DNA of 64,000 nt, from positions 3,202,852 through 3,266,851 of the forward strand of contig OZ026550.1 in NCBI GenBank assembly GCA_964020155.1, given 5' to 3'. Shown in pieces: positions 12,101 to 23,390 of this stretch. The notes under the pieces are model-generated. The model saw nothing but the letters and a program-made list of their open reading frames with translations, was not told where the DNA came from and ran no database searches. Both the position numbers and the translations under genes were made by a program. This DNA comes from Chondrilla cf. caribensis. Its lineage: Eukaryota > Porifera > Demospongiae > Chondrillida > Chondrillidae. How positions within the stretch are numbered: the stretch's first letter is position 1; every line of letters starts with the position of its first letter.

Positions 12101-15100
12101 CAACGGAAAGAATCTTGCATTAAGAGGTGGCAAGGAACACAGCCAGCTCAAATTTTCTCAGCTGCAACGACTCACCAATCCAGACCGATATGTATACCAA
12201 GAGAATGGCTCCAAGAATAGAAGTGGAGGAATTGCAGATTTCCGTGTGCCGAACAAAGAGGTTACCATACACTTGAATCGTGAGAATCCCCACAGGTGTC
12301 ATGTTCATATCTTGGATGAATACATCGCACATGTTCCTAAGTCAGCTCTTGAGAAGGATGCATTTTACCTGCAATGTGTCTTTCCAGATCAATGTGGAGT
12401 CCCTGGTGCACCATGGTTCAAAGCGCAGAAGATAGGGATTAACAAGCTACAAAGTATGGTTAAGAATATGTGTATGCAAGCTGGGATTCCAGGTCACAAA
12501 ACAAATCACAGCCTTAGAGCAACATGTGCCACTCAAATGTATGAAGCTGGAGTGCCTGAGAAAATAATACAGGATCGCACTGGTCATCGTTCTTTGTCAG
12601 CCCTTCGTAAGTATGAAAGACCGTCTGATGAGCAACTCCTGGCTTCTGCAGATGTATTGGATACTACACATCCAGTGAAATTTCAGCCAATGTGGGATTT
12701 TCGCAGAGAAGACACAGTTTTCAATAAAGAAAACACAACACCACCATCAGAAATATCGGTAACCACATCTGGTGCAGTTCAGCCTTTGTCTCAACCAGGT
12801 CTAGTCTCTGAAAGTGAGAAAAAGACGCAACTATCACAACTGGTCCCGAATGCTAAAAGTATAGCTATTCGCCCTGTCAACTTTCAGAACTGTCACATAC
12901 AATTCAATCTCTCGCCAAACCAAGACCAGACCGCTATTCTGGATCGATATGATACACCTTTTGCAGAAGATCTTGGTCTTTTTGAACTGCTGGATCGCGT
13001 TTTGAAGTAGACCAGGTTCTCACTTCGCCAGGAATAGTTCATAGTTGACTACTTAGCATTGTGTTGTTGCTGCTTTTATGGGATATTCATTTATGTCTAT
13101 CACGATCAATTAACCTGACTTGTTTTTGTAATAGATAAACCACAATTTATATTACATGGTGTTAACACATGGTTCGAATTTATATTACATGATTCCAATT
13201 TATATTACATGATGAATGATTGAAACTGTGTGTTGTGGATTTTTTACATATGGGAAAATCCATGGTAACATTAGTTAATTATTTGTGATCGTACCTGCAT
13301 AAGGTGTATTGTGTGTATACATGCTTACAGCACAACTTGCTTAGCACATAGGTATCCAAGTACGTAGTACATATTGTATTCCTAGTTAGTACATGTACTT
13401 CACTCAGTCCTACGTCCACCAATACTGTGAATGACACAGTCATATTATAAAGACTGCTCAGATTGTTGTGAATTATACAGTCCGATGTAGATTGTTGCTG
13501 TTACAATAGAAGTATCCACTGATTTGGAGTGCCTTTTGATGTATCTACTAAGCAAGATGGTCTGTTCATTGCCATGTGCTGTTTTGTATGTGATGTATAT
13601 AAATACACTGTATATTCTAGTGCTGTCACCAAATTATATCTTAGGATACCCTGATGAGCTATGCCTTGGAGAGACCACATTCACTGATGAGGGATGCATT
13701 GAAACCATACCAGTGTGGATCTTTACAGGTTTCAAGTGAAACAGTAGCCACTATTAGTACTGAAGACTCTGTAGCTCGAGTACAGAATAATAATTCGTAT
13801 CACTCCACAAATTTATCAAATGATCTTTCCGGTCCACAAGACTCTTTGGAAGCATCAGTTACTTCCAGTACCACTGTGAAATATGCAACCAACGATGTAT
13901 CAGAGCAGACACGGATGGAACAGCTATCGGGTAAAGGTAATGACCAACAGAGACAGCCATCACTAAATAGACTACTAACTACTGATGAGAGCAGCAGCTT
14001 GCGAACACCCTTATCGACCGGCCAACAAAGAAGAATATTGCAAAGGTTTTTACCTAATGCACCCAAAATTTCTATTCAGGTACCTATGATGTACAAGTAT
14101 CCACTATTGAATAAATTGATTTACTAAGAGGATATATTTGTGATGTTTTTCAGTCAGATGTAGAGCGTGAACGTTTTGTATCCTTATTGAGATTCCTGAT
14201 CATTGCGGCTGGAGATATTGTAAGTCATTGCAGTCATTAGTGAGTGGGGATGTAGATACATATTGAAGTTTACAATCTACAGACTGATCTGGTGAGTGAT
14301 GCTATGGACAATAATGTGGAGACAGCTGTTAGTTTTCTAACAGATTATTGTGAAGGGGTTAGTGAAATATGCCACGGTCTATTTTTGCACACTGTGCATG
14401 TGCGTATTGTATGTTTTATGTACTTTCTTTCACTTTTCTGTGTAGAAATATGATGAAGATGTACAACTTGTGCAATATTTCGAAAGTACTGGACCATCAG
14501 CAGAGGCATTGGATTTCATTGTCAGAAAAGCCTTTAGTGTATGTAGCTTGTATGCATTGCATATTATAGTGTTTGTAGTAACAGTATTCTTAAAGATGAG
14601 TTATCGTATACACATTAGATAACTCGATTGATAGACCTGGCACGGGGCCTGGACCACCACTTAGCACATGAGCACTTCAAAAGAGTAAGTATTAAGAGAG
14701 TATTTGTGTGAAACATTCTAGATTACCTAATAAACTCTACCTTTTTATATCCAGTTGCAGCGGCACATGGAACAAGGTGTGTGAGTAGATTGATGTGGTG
14801 ATCCAGTTGTACTCTTTGCATGTGTGCTGTACCTGTGCTAATCTAGTGATTGTGCTTGTATATTATTTGTATAGAGTGCAATACATATTGTAGCCACACC
14901 TTTTCCAATCTTTCCCTAAGCGAAGGTGCTTTTTAGACAGATGGTGATTTAATTATTGAAATTGTAGGGTTTAGTTGATCATGTTGCTACAGTGACTATT
15001 TAATTTAGAAATGGTATCTCATGATAAATATAATCTTATCAATGAGAATCCCTTTAGTCATCATTAGCCTTTATTAGAACACCTTTGGGTTCTTTTTAGG

Positions 15101-17555
15101 AAGACCAGACACATGTTTCCTTTCACAGCTTTATACTAATTTTATACTAAACTGCATTACCTTTGAAATGTGGACTACCTTGTAGAAAGGAGAGATGGTC
15201 TCACACTTTTGGAGATCCTTGGGCTCAGTGGTGATAGCAAACTCGTTGATATTGTACTTCCACCTTCAAGTATCCCAGAGAGACATGAACCAACACCTAC
15301 TTCTGAATCAGCTCAAAATGATCTCAGTTCCGGTATGTACATATGTACCTTCATGGTTGCCTGTGAGATATTGTTAGTTGTGTAATATATTATTGTTTGT
15401 TTGGTATACACAGTAGACAATACTCCCATTGTGCCCAAGGTTCATGAAGCAGCAAAAATCAGCACTTTGAATTCTTTTGATTGTGAAGAACTGAATATTG
15501 TGGAGAAAGAAAGTGGTTCGTATGTTCTTGTCATTTCCTCATCTACAGTATGTGTACCATAGACATGATCTATTTTGTCAATGCTTTAAAATACATACTT
15601 ACTGTGTAATATGTTTGTGTAATACATTTATTTGTATTTCGTGCCTGCAGTTTCCCCATTCGTGAGATATATTGAGAACAGTTTTGTGGGCACCCAAAGA
15701 AGGTTTGAATCGTCTGCTGCAGTCTGTGTACTCTCTCCACCCACTGCTGCTGACCACAAGACTTCACCTTGGAAATCCACTGGTTCTCCTGTTGCACAAG
15801 TTGTGGAAGTACAAAATAATCTTCAGGAAAAACTGGGAACTGAATCTACCCTTGAAAGCAAATCTGCACTCAAAACCAAGTCCACACTTGAAACCAAGTC
15901 TACTCTAACCTCCCCAGGTCAAAATAATCTGTGTCAGCCTACATCGAGAGGTGATGATTCTACATCTCAGTATGCGTCTACTACGAATAAAAGCCAGCAA
16001 CCATCATTGTGGGAAGTTGCACAAAGATCTCCACCTACCAAACCAAAGGATTTAAAAACTAAGGAAGTGGACAGTCTAGGTATGTATTAATACGTAGTTT
16101 ACGTACATAATATTGTATAGGGTATGGAATTGTACATCAATCATTCCATGTTTTTTATGTGGTATACAAATTGCACATAATGTTATAATTTAGTATAAAT
16201 CACTATAATTTTATGTACCAGGTGAGGATGATGAAGATGACACTACTGAGAGTACTGATAGTATGGATGAGTCCTCTGATCTGCTTTCACCCACTGAAAA
16301 TGAAAACGCTGCCTTGAAGACAGTCACTTCCATTAGAGGTGTAGACCAAGATGATAATCCTATGTCATCCATTGCACAAGATCATTTAGACACTCTAAAG
16401 GACAGTGTACACTACTCCTCATCAGATGAAGATAGTGGCTCAGATCAACACGGGAGTCCATCCCTTCAACCTTGTGATAAAGATGTGGTGTGCAGTGATG
16501 ATGACCATATCTCAGAACCTAACAGTAAAGAATTGTTACAGCACAAGCTGGAAGAAGTAGGATCAGAACAGGACACATGTGAAGACGTAGGATCACAACA
16601 TCAAATGTTTGAAGATGTAAATTTGATACAACAACCATCTGAAGACATGGGTCAAGAATCACCACATCACATATCTGAAGAAGTGGAATTGCCACAGCAA
16701 ACATCTAGACATCCAGCTTTGATGTCAAAAACATCTGGTATTGAGCAAACATTACAGGATGTTCCTGAAGCTGTACAGCAAGCATCAGTGAAAGGGGAAA
16801 TACCACAGAATACAAGTATAAATGCACATTTATCACAACACTTGCCTGAAGATGATGGTTCATCTCAACAGCTTTATGGATCTAAGAGCCAATTTGGACC
16901 TTACCGTCAAATTCCACTCAACTTCTGTAGCAGTTGTCATGTTATGGCTGTGAATAAATGTATTAGTACACAAGACATTGTGCACAAAGAGATTTTGCTG
17001 AAAGTATCAAGAAAAGTTGGACCAGGTTGGAGTATATTAGCAAGAAGGCTGGGTGTAGCAGATGGTCCTATTGAAGACGTAAAAAATGAATACATCACAG
17101 CAGCTGAGCGTTGCAACAAATTATTGATTCGATGGATTGACAGAGAATGTGATTTCAGACCATGGTACTCATCTGGTCAGGAGGTACTGTGGTTACACCT
17201 GCAAGAGGCCCTTTGTCGTACTCAGCAGTGTGCCCTTGTTGAGTATATTCATTACACTTTGGAGGGAGGGCAGATGCCACACGAAATGTCGTCACTCCAG
17301 CAAAATCCTCATCCCCTGCAACCGCTAGATCCTAAACTAGTTCATTTTTGTAGCCAGATGAATTCGCATTGGAGAAAGTTCAGTGATTACATGGGATTCT
17401 GCATAATGGAAGAAAGCTTTCCAGATGATGATTTGGCTTTTGAAGTTATCCATCGATGGATTGATGCAAAAGGAACTGCAGCTACTAAGGAGAATTTGTG
17501 TAAATGTTTAGCTGAGTGTAATCTCGGATTTCTGTGTGAAGAATTGCATGCATAA
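132..17555 (+). CDS. Ankyrin-repeat protein with four death-fold domains (5' partial)
   Basis: Spliced gene entering from the left edge. Exons read by eye: 132-251, 332-604, 756-1028, 1118-2351, 2502-2580, 3396-3509, 3841-3948, 4476-4574, 4746-4844, 5023-5130, 5197-5295, 5398-5496, 10503-10598, 10673-10795, 10859-10960, 11026-11103, 13645-14079, 14154-14219, 14283-14357, 14446-14538, 14619-14684, 14755-14776, 15186-15332, 15414-15515, 15651-16079, 16222-17555. All phases join without a stop and give 1956 residues. Exons 2 and 3 each encode a death-fold-like domain (WPTLARHLG motif in the second). Exon 4 is Ser/Thr/Glu-rich and disordered. Exons 6-16 encode about eleven ankyrin repeats (TPLHVAC, GADPNKRD). 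A second acidic disordered stretch follows, then two death domains (GWSILARRLG; HWRKFSDYMG). Death domains bind other death domains, so a cytosolic signalling scaffold is likely. No kinase, NACHT, ZU5 or membrane segment is visible. The true start lies left of the window. Confidence 0.85.
6983..7819 (+). pseudogene. DIRS-like gag remnant
   Basis: Two open stretches in different frames (6983-7291 and 7529-7819). The second is rich in charged residues and W (QRWEDCFSYDV, KWDKKDMDLWAECF), resembling the gag region of DIRS elements, and ends in CTLCSPFGH, part of a zinc knuckle. The pieces are not joinable without frame changes. Assignment depends mostly on position just upstream of the RT and recombinase remnants. 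Confidence 0.4.
8234..8630 (+). pseudogene. DIRS-like reverse transcriptase remnant
   Basis: The frame begins LRIIYHLS, then shows SWMVKIDLKDAFRMCPV (the RT motif with the first catalytic Asp, as in DLKDAYF of DIRS/Gypsy), is cut by a stop after HHLLFIYW, and resumes with KCLPFGLRS and then HHLDDFFTVS, the Y/H-x-DD catalytic motif region. The fragment is much shorter than a full RT domain, with a stop and at least one frame change. It is a non-functional remnant. Confidence 0.65.
8699..9148 (+). pseudogene. DIRS-like tyrosine recombinase remnant
   Basis: 8699-8914 and 8927-9148 are two frames that together read as the catalytic half of a tyrosine recombinase. The visible elements are CPIRSMLRYW, THSFRIGATV (the H-x-x-R box) and LGRWSSVTYRRYIR (the W/H box and candidate nucleophile Tyr). 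A stop at about 8914 separates the N-terminal part from the H-x-x-R box. This follows the RT remnant, as expected of DIRS elements. Confidence 0.65.
11168..11256. repeat. Hairpin at the Crypton left end
   Basis: Inverted repeat with 39-bp arms (11168-11206 and 11218-11256), 37 of 39 bases pairing, around an 11-base centre TCGCTTCGCTC. It begins inside the 16-bp direct repeat. It may be part of the element end or a separate foldback insertion; a similar centre appears in the palindrome at 45608-45741. Confidence 0.8.
11328..13010 (+). CDS. Crypton-like tyrosine recombinase (DUF3504-type)
   Basis: Single uninterrupted 560-aa frame. ATG at 11328 is chosen as start; the frame is open upstream to 11283 without another ATG. 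Residues about 50-110 are basic (KKGKGKRKAKGK) and likely a nuclear localisation and DNA-binding tail. The catalytic core is complete: first Arg in NLALRGGKEH, the H-x-x-R box in NHSLRATCAT, His in RTGHRS, and candidate nucleophile Tyr in LRKYERPS. The family is that of Crypton elements and the domesticated KIAA1958/QRICH1/ZMYM proteins. The intact frame inside an intron, with no introns of its own, suggests recent insertion. Domestication is possible but nothing here shows it. Confidence 0.85.
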   Translation: MAESVELPEDVLQFLDESDLHYFPLMSPDELCLDLAALTEKYDLRFPTQPEINTEWVSPEDRTNIAEKKGKGKRKAKGKSSKVTKRFRSVSADEINQLSAPFVPKSTNRSTAWAKSVFDSWNDSRDEDKCPESFLDACREPIEMEKWLKLFLAKGMYNQAGDPYPPDTIYSILSGILRYMRQRTPRCKVPNFLDRKNQDFAELHSVTDHIYRKLRTAGIGASKKSTEIITKEEENTLWERGVLGVHTPQALLNATFFLNGKNLALRGGKEHSQLKFSQLQRLTNPDRYVYQENGSKNRSGGIADFRVPNKEVTIHLNRENPHRCHVHILDEYIAHVPKSALEKDAFYLQCVFPDQCGVPGAPWFKAQKIGINKLQSMVKNMCMQAGIPGHKTNHSLRATCATQMYEAGVPEKIIQDRTGHRSLSALRKYERPSDEQLLASADVLDTTHPVKFQPMWDFRREDTVFNKENTTPPSEISVTTSGAVQPLSQPGLVSESEKKTQLSQLVPNAKSIAIRPVNFQNCHIQFNLSPNQDQTAILDRYDTPFAEDLGLFELLDRVLK

Positions 17556-18233
17556 ACAGTGTAGTGTAGCTAAACTACAATTATTACACGTACGCGTTTT
17601 GGTCTGCTATCATAATTGTATCTACGTACACATTATGTATACTTTTGGCTTGTTACATATTATTTGCATATTACGCATAATATAATTATATGATGTATGT
17701 TTAATATAATTATGCAGGGTGGCATTAACTATGAATACAATCCGACTTGCTTAGTTAGTACATATTATAATGAAGTGTATATAGTATACATAATTATAAT
17801 ACTGCATGTTTTGACATATATAATTATATATATATACGAGGGCTGTACACTCACGTACGAGTAAATTAAATTCAGTGCGCGTGCATAATTAATATCATAA
17901 TATTACACTCAAGCTCTGCACTACATACATTAAATCAATCAGCTGCTGAATTATATGTATACATATAATATACCAGCTGCAGGTACTTTGGTTTTACATA
18001 ATACTATTATGTGATATCATATTATAATTAATGTAAGTTGCACTGTATTGATCTATTAGTATTAATGTATCATCGTGTTTATGTCTACATACATAAAGTG
18101 CAATAATTACTACATACAGGGCAATAATATTACTCAAGTCCAAGAAATGTTACAATAATATTGTTACAATTATTATTGTTATTCTACATTGCTATAATTT
18201 TCCACAAAATATGTAAATTTACAAAAGAAGGCA
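17556..18233. other. AT-rich convergent intergenic spacer
   Basis: 678 bases between the stop of the ankyrin/death-domain gene and the stop of the FPPS gene, which point at each other. It is very AT-rich with many TATA/ATAATTATA runs and must hold both 3' ends. I see no coding exon, repeat family or RNA gene. Confidence 0.7.
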
Positions 18234-21074
18234 TTACTTATTTCTTTTGAAGATTCTAGTACAAAATTCAAAGAAAAGCGATTTTGGCAAAGATTCCATA
18301 GCCTCAATCATACCTATGAGTTCATCATATGACCTTTGTTCATAGTCATGATATAATTCTTTCAAGTGGAGTTCTTCATACAACTCCTTAATGTGTGTCA
18401 CATACTGTGGTTCTTGCCTACCATAATTTGCCTGCAAAAAAAGGTTCCATTATATTTTTGTAGATGAGAATTGTTTATGATAATGTCAAATATCATGATT
18501 ATTGTCAAAACACAAAAGTTCAGTACATACATAAGTCAGCAAGGACATACGTAGATAGAAAAAGGCACGTTTTGAGATAAAATAACAGCTTATCTACATT
18601 CTAAGAAAATATACTTGTAAGTAAAACACTGTGTGCCAATTCTTACAATCTTCTACCAGGACAGCACTTGAAACCTGCTGTTGTTGCACAATATGAGAAA
18701 CTACGTATGCCATGTATGTAGATCCCACCAAGTGACAACCTCATACATAACCTTATGTTGAGTTGGTTCTAGTGTTTCCTATTGTTGCTATACGTAGGTT
18801 CTGTGCTTTCTTCTAGCTAAGATGATACAGCTTTACAAGTGAATACCTTGCAAAAGCCTTTGAACTTTACAATTGCAAAGAGACTTTTGACTGCCAGATC
18901 AAGGTTATGACTGAAATAACTTATCCTAAGAAGTTGTAGGGTTTCAAATGCTGAAATCATACTTTATGCATTATCTGTAGTAGTGGCTACCAGCTTGTTT
19001 TTCCTCAAATTTATGTCAGTGGTGGCATCAGCTTTGTGACCTGAAGAATGCTTCCTTGATGGAAGTTGGTATCTGGGGTTAAATGTGCCAACCACATCTG
19101 ATGAAATCTGGGCCTGTCCCCAGTAGACAGTGGTATAGAATCCTTGGCAGGATGAAAAGTAAAGGCTGGATTAAGCTCCTTCACATGAAAGCTTTCATAG
19201 CTCATTGATCAGCTTTCAATGCTAAATACTGACAAACAAGTAGGGCTATCCGTATTCCAAATTCCTAGGCCTGATGTCGATTGAACCAACACGACCACAA
19301 AACAGTATCATAATGCATTAACTACTCAACAATGGGATACAACACATGTTATATGATATGCACCCGCATCTGCAATAATTGGCAATAATCACAAAAATGA
19401 TAAGCTTTGATGTGAGGGTTTAGGCTAATTTAATGACAATCTAACTAGTAAACTGAATAGTTGCACAACAGTATTATGTAAAATCAACACACATACATAC
19501 TGTATGTAAACACGCATTAACCTCAAGCAGAGCCTTTTGTTGTGGTGTTGCCTTTGCAATTGCTTGCACTACAAGCCAACTACACTTGTTGTCTTCAATG
19601 TCTGTTCCAATCTTCCCTGTAACCTCCGGATCTCCATAACAGTCCAGATAATCATCCTAAAAGTAGGGATTGAACAGATCAAGTCTAATAACACCCATAT
19701 TATTATTGTGAAGAGTAAAATTTAATAGATATCTAAGCAATAATGTACAAACCTGGATCTGAAAATATTCTCCCATTTTCAACAGTATGTCTTTTGCAAC
19801 AGAATGTATTTCAGCATCATTGTAGCCAGCCTGTAACACAAAATAAAGTACAAAATGATATAGAGGGATATGCCAAGACTACAGAAGCATTTACATACCA
19901 TGTACATAGCTATACCAACTGGGAGGTAAAATGAATAGAATGCAGTTTTGTATTTGACGATTGCTGCATACCTATGTACAACCAAGGAATGTACATAAAT
20001 GATAATGGAGTATTCTTATCAGAAATGTATTGATTTTAGTTACATACTTGTTTGCTGTGAATCGATCCAGATCAATATCATCCTCAGGGGATACTATAGT
20101 ATCCAAACACTGTCCAACTTTTGTCAGGTAAGAAACCTAACAAGTGTACAAACATACACATACTGACACATCTGTATCACAGGAGTAATGAAAAAGTACA
20201 TGTAGATATAGCAAAACTACCATTTATGTACATAATGTACAATACAAATAAATGACTTAATACATAATAACAAAAAGCAGGTTCTTGCATGTATACATAC
20301 CTCTTGAAACAACTCCACAATAGGAAAATAGTATGCTTTTCCTTTGATAGACCTCCTCAATATTTCATAAATAAAGCTTTCTAACCACAATGAATCATTT
20401 ATTGCAACCAAACCAACCCCTTCCTACATAAGAAATGACAGAAGCATTATTGTGGGGGTAGAATACACTGCACATATGTACATACGTATAATATTACATG
20501 TACGTACAAAAAATGGCATCCAAGAAATCATAGAGACTTGATCTAGAGCTGAGCAAATCTGATAGGATCAAGGAGAACTATGAAAAATAGAGATGTAGGG
20601 GGCTTGAGAGAGTGGAGAGAACATATGGGGAATGTGATATAGGGAAGGTGGAAGATGTGCAACATTGGCTGCTGGAGTGTGAGAGATGGAAAGATGAACA
20701 GAAAGACCATTTCAGCCACTGTCAAGGGTATCACAGGGTCTTGATTTGATGATTGATGGTGGAAAACTATTTGCGATCCTGGACTAAGGATGCAAGCATC
20801 ACTCAATCCTTAAGATTATCTTGAAGATGTGGATTGTTTGTTTCAATTGACCCCAGTCAGAATTACGTATGACTTAATGTTTTGTTGTTGATCTGATTCC
20901 TTTTATTTTTGATGATGTATAATGATGTGCTTCATATGACAGCTTGTCCTAGTGCTATGCATGTGGTTGTACATACGTGTAATAATAAAGCATTTGAAAC
21001 AATAAAGAATATAGGCATGAATACATTCCTAAAAGTCAAATACGTAAGTTGGGATAACCGGAGGCAGAATACTA

Positions 21075-21120
<46 letters not shown>

Positions 21121-22646
21121 TAATTACAGAGAAACATTTGAGCAATTCACTATACCAGCTTTATTTAAAAATTAACTCTTGGCCTGCTATACAAACATAA
21201 AATTTTCATAGTCATACAAATGCACATACCTTCAGATACCAACACGTTTTGCCTCTTCTTGTCTTTGACTTGTCCATGATATCATCAGCAACCAAAAAAC
21301 ATGCTTGCAACTGTAAAAAGCAGTGTGAAGTACAGTATAAGGGGACTACACACAGGTACACTCCACCAAATAGTATGTACATTAGATGGCACTTGTGGTG
21401 TATGTAGTACATGTTAGGTATTTTTCTATTGCGTAATGTTTCTACATGATCTTATTATTTCTTGTACACATGATTACTTCTTTTCCGTACACGTGCTTCA
21501 TACACCCACGCATCATGCCATTGTTATCCACATACGCACATCACACAATAGCACACAATAGGTCTTTATTTCTTTATTATTTTGTACTCTTTATTCTTTT
21601 GATCTTTGTTAGTGTGTGTATACATGTATATACTGCATGTGCATTGGCAATGATTATTGAAAGAGTTCAGTTCTATATGCACTAGTGACGTACTGAAAAT
21701 CAAATAAAATTTTCATGATCATGAGTACAAATGTAAACGTACCAATTCCACACACCATCCAAGAATAAGAGCATCCTTTTCCAGTTCAGGAGTCATTGGG
21801 GTGAGGTGGTCGAGAGACCCCACAACCATCAAACCTCTATTAAGCTTGCCCCCAGGTACAGTGTACTCAAGACACTACATGTTTTGAAAAATGACATAAA
21901 ATCCTTTGCATAAATGATGATAACAGGCACGTTGTCTGCTATCACTGAGAATATTATCCCGTCTATCCATTCTTCACTACTTGCTGATACCTTACTTACC
22001 TTCGATCATTTGCTAATCTATCAAACTTGGGCATTGAAGTATCTAAACTTGAAAATAGGATTATTACTTTTTAATTTATGGATGTGAGACGTCAAGCCTT
22101 TACTGCAAGCACTACTAGTGGATATTTCGTTCGAATAGTTCTACTCCTCATATAACAATACATATTCACAAGCTATCTTTTGACGTTAATTCGATCTCCA
22201 TACACTTAGCATTCGTTGCATGCATACAGAAGTCCGATTGTTAATTTCTTACTTCACAATAATACCCCATGACGCAACCTATATCATCCAGGGTAAACGT
22301 ATTTCACACAGGATTACTATTAACGTAATTTTCCGTAGCTCAACATACTTCGGGATCATCTATCTCGATTTAAAATGCTAGCTAAGAAGAACGACAACAC
22401 TATGACCGATCAACACTGTTATAATCTCCACTAGTATATGCGACGGATAATATTGGTTCATTTTAAAGTCTATATATAAGCTTAAATCAAAGTACTATGA
22501 CGCACCTCAAGTAAGTGTTTCATGGCATCACCGACATCTTCAGTAGTAACATCTTTCTTTATATAACTCGTTATTTCAGAAAAAGTGTCCATAAAACGAT
22601 CCCTATACTTGTCTGATTGGAACTTGGGTTTCTTTGCAGCTGCCAT
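18234..22646 (-). CDS. FDPS: Farnesyl diphosphate synthase (complete, 9 exons)
   Basis: Exons in transcript order: 22646-22506, 21874-21743, 21310-21230, 20423-20301, 20136-20048, 19971-19899, 19830-19753, 19656-19522, 18431-18234, all with GT..AG introns and consistent phases. The product is 349 aa, close to the ~350 aa of animal enzymes. It condenses DMAPP/IPP to GPP and then FPP in the mevalonate pathway, feeding sterols, dolichol and prenylation. Visible marks are GGKLNRG, the first Asp-rich motif DDIMD (residues 100-104) followed by TRRG, second motif DDYLD (240-244), GKIGTDIED, and a basic C-terminus FKRNK. ATG at 22644-22646 (MAAAKKPKF) fits the cytosolic form; an upstream in-frame ATG at 22725-22727 would add 27 residues. 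Residue 95, five before DDIMD, is Cys instead of the usual Phe/Tyr (see findings). Confidence 0.93.
20520..20880 (+). mobile_element. 3' fragment of a non-LTR retrotransposon (LINE)
   Basis: Plus-strand remnant inside an FPPS intron (between exons 20301-20423 and 21230-21310), antisense to the host gene. It reads ...[19 protein letters not shown], the C-terminal Cys/His segment typical of Jockey/CR1-type ORF2 proteins (pattern E-x-x-x-H-x-L-x-x-C). Only the end is present and frames are broken. Confidence 0.5.
21076..21118. repeat. (AC)n microsatellite
   Basis: About 21 AC units in an FPPS intron, with no interruption visible. Confidence 0.95.
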
Positions 22647-22749
22647 GATAATGTAAATCTTGACCGTCTTACCACAGTACCACGTGCACAGGTAGTCTGG
22701 CGTAGCCGACCTGCTTCTCGCCTCCATTTTTTTACGCTGACGTCATTAG

Positions 22750-22750
22750 G

Positions 22751-22821
<71 letters not shown>

Positions 22822-22870
22822 TACACACACAAGCATATATCACACACACACGCACACACACAAACACACA
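22750..22870. repeat. Compound (CT)n/(AC)n microsatellite
   Basis: A CT run (about 22751-22774) passes directly into an AC run (22774-22818) and then imperfect ACAC/GCAC. It lies about 100 bases 5' of the FPPS start codon, so it could affect the promoter region. Confidence 0.95.
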
Positions 22871-23119
22871 GCCCACTAAAAAATATACTATACACACAAG
22901 TAGCTGTAGACACTAGCATTGTAGTGTTTCGGCCTTCAGAGCCTCGTCAGTACAGCATTAATATTTTCACACAAGTGTACATGCTGGTATACACGCACAC
23001 ACACAAACATCAATATCACAATACTGTAGTATGTCTATACTCTGTGTACTCACACACACATGTAAACTGTCACAAATACACACATCCAAACATGTGAAAC
23101 GCACATGCATTATGCTACC

Positions 23120-23255
<136 letters not shown>

Positions 23256-23390
23256 TGTGCGAATGTGCAGAATCACAGATTTGCCACTCCTTATATACCC
23301 GCTGGACACTTCAAATTTCGCGCCATAATGACGTCAGAATATTGATCGAAATCCACTGCGTTGCCGTGTTGGCGAATACGTTATAAAGAT

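Larger units (their letters stand above)
11159..13142 (+). mobile_element. Crypton-like tyrosine-recombinase DNA transposon
   Basis: A 16-bp direct repeat, TGTAATAGATAAACCA, lies at 11159-11174 and again at 13127-13142 and brackets one intact recombinase gene. Crypton elements carry only a tyrosine recombinase, lack TIRs and can be flanked by short direct repeats from recombination, which fits. The whole element is in the intron between ankyrin-gene exons 16 (ends 11103) and 17 (starts 13645), in the same orientation as the host gene. Just inside the left repeat is a strong hairpin (11168-11256). Confidence 0.7.
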
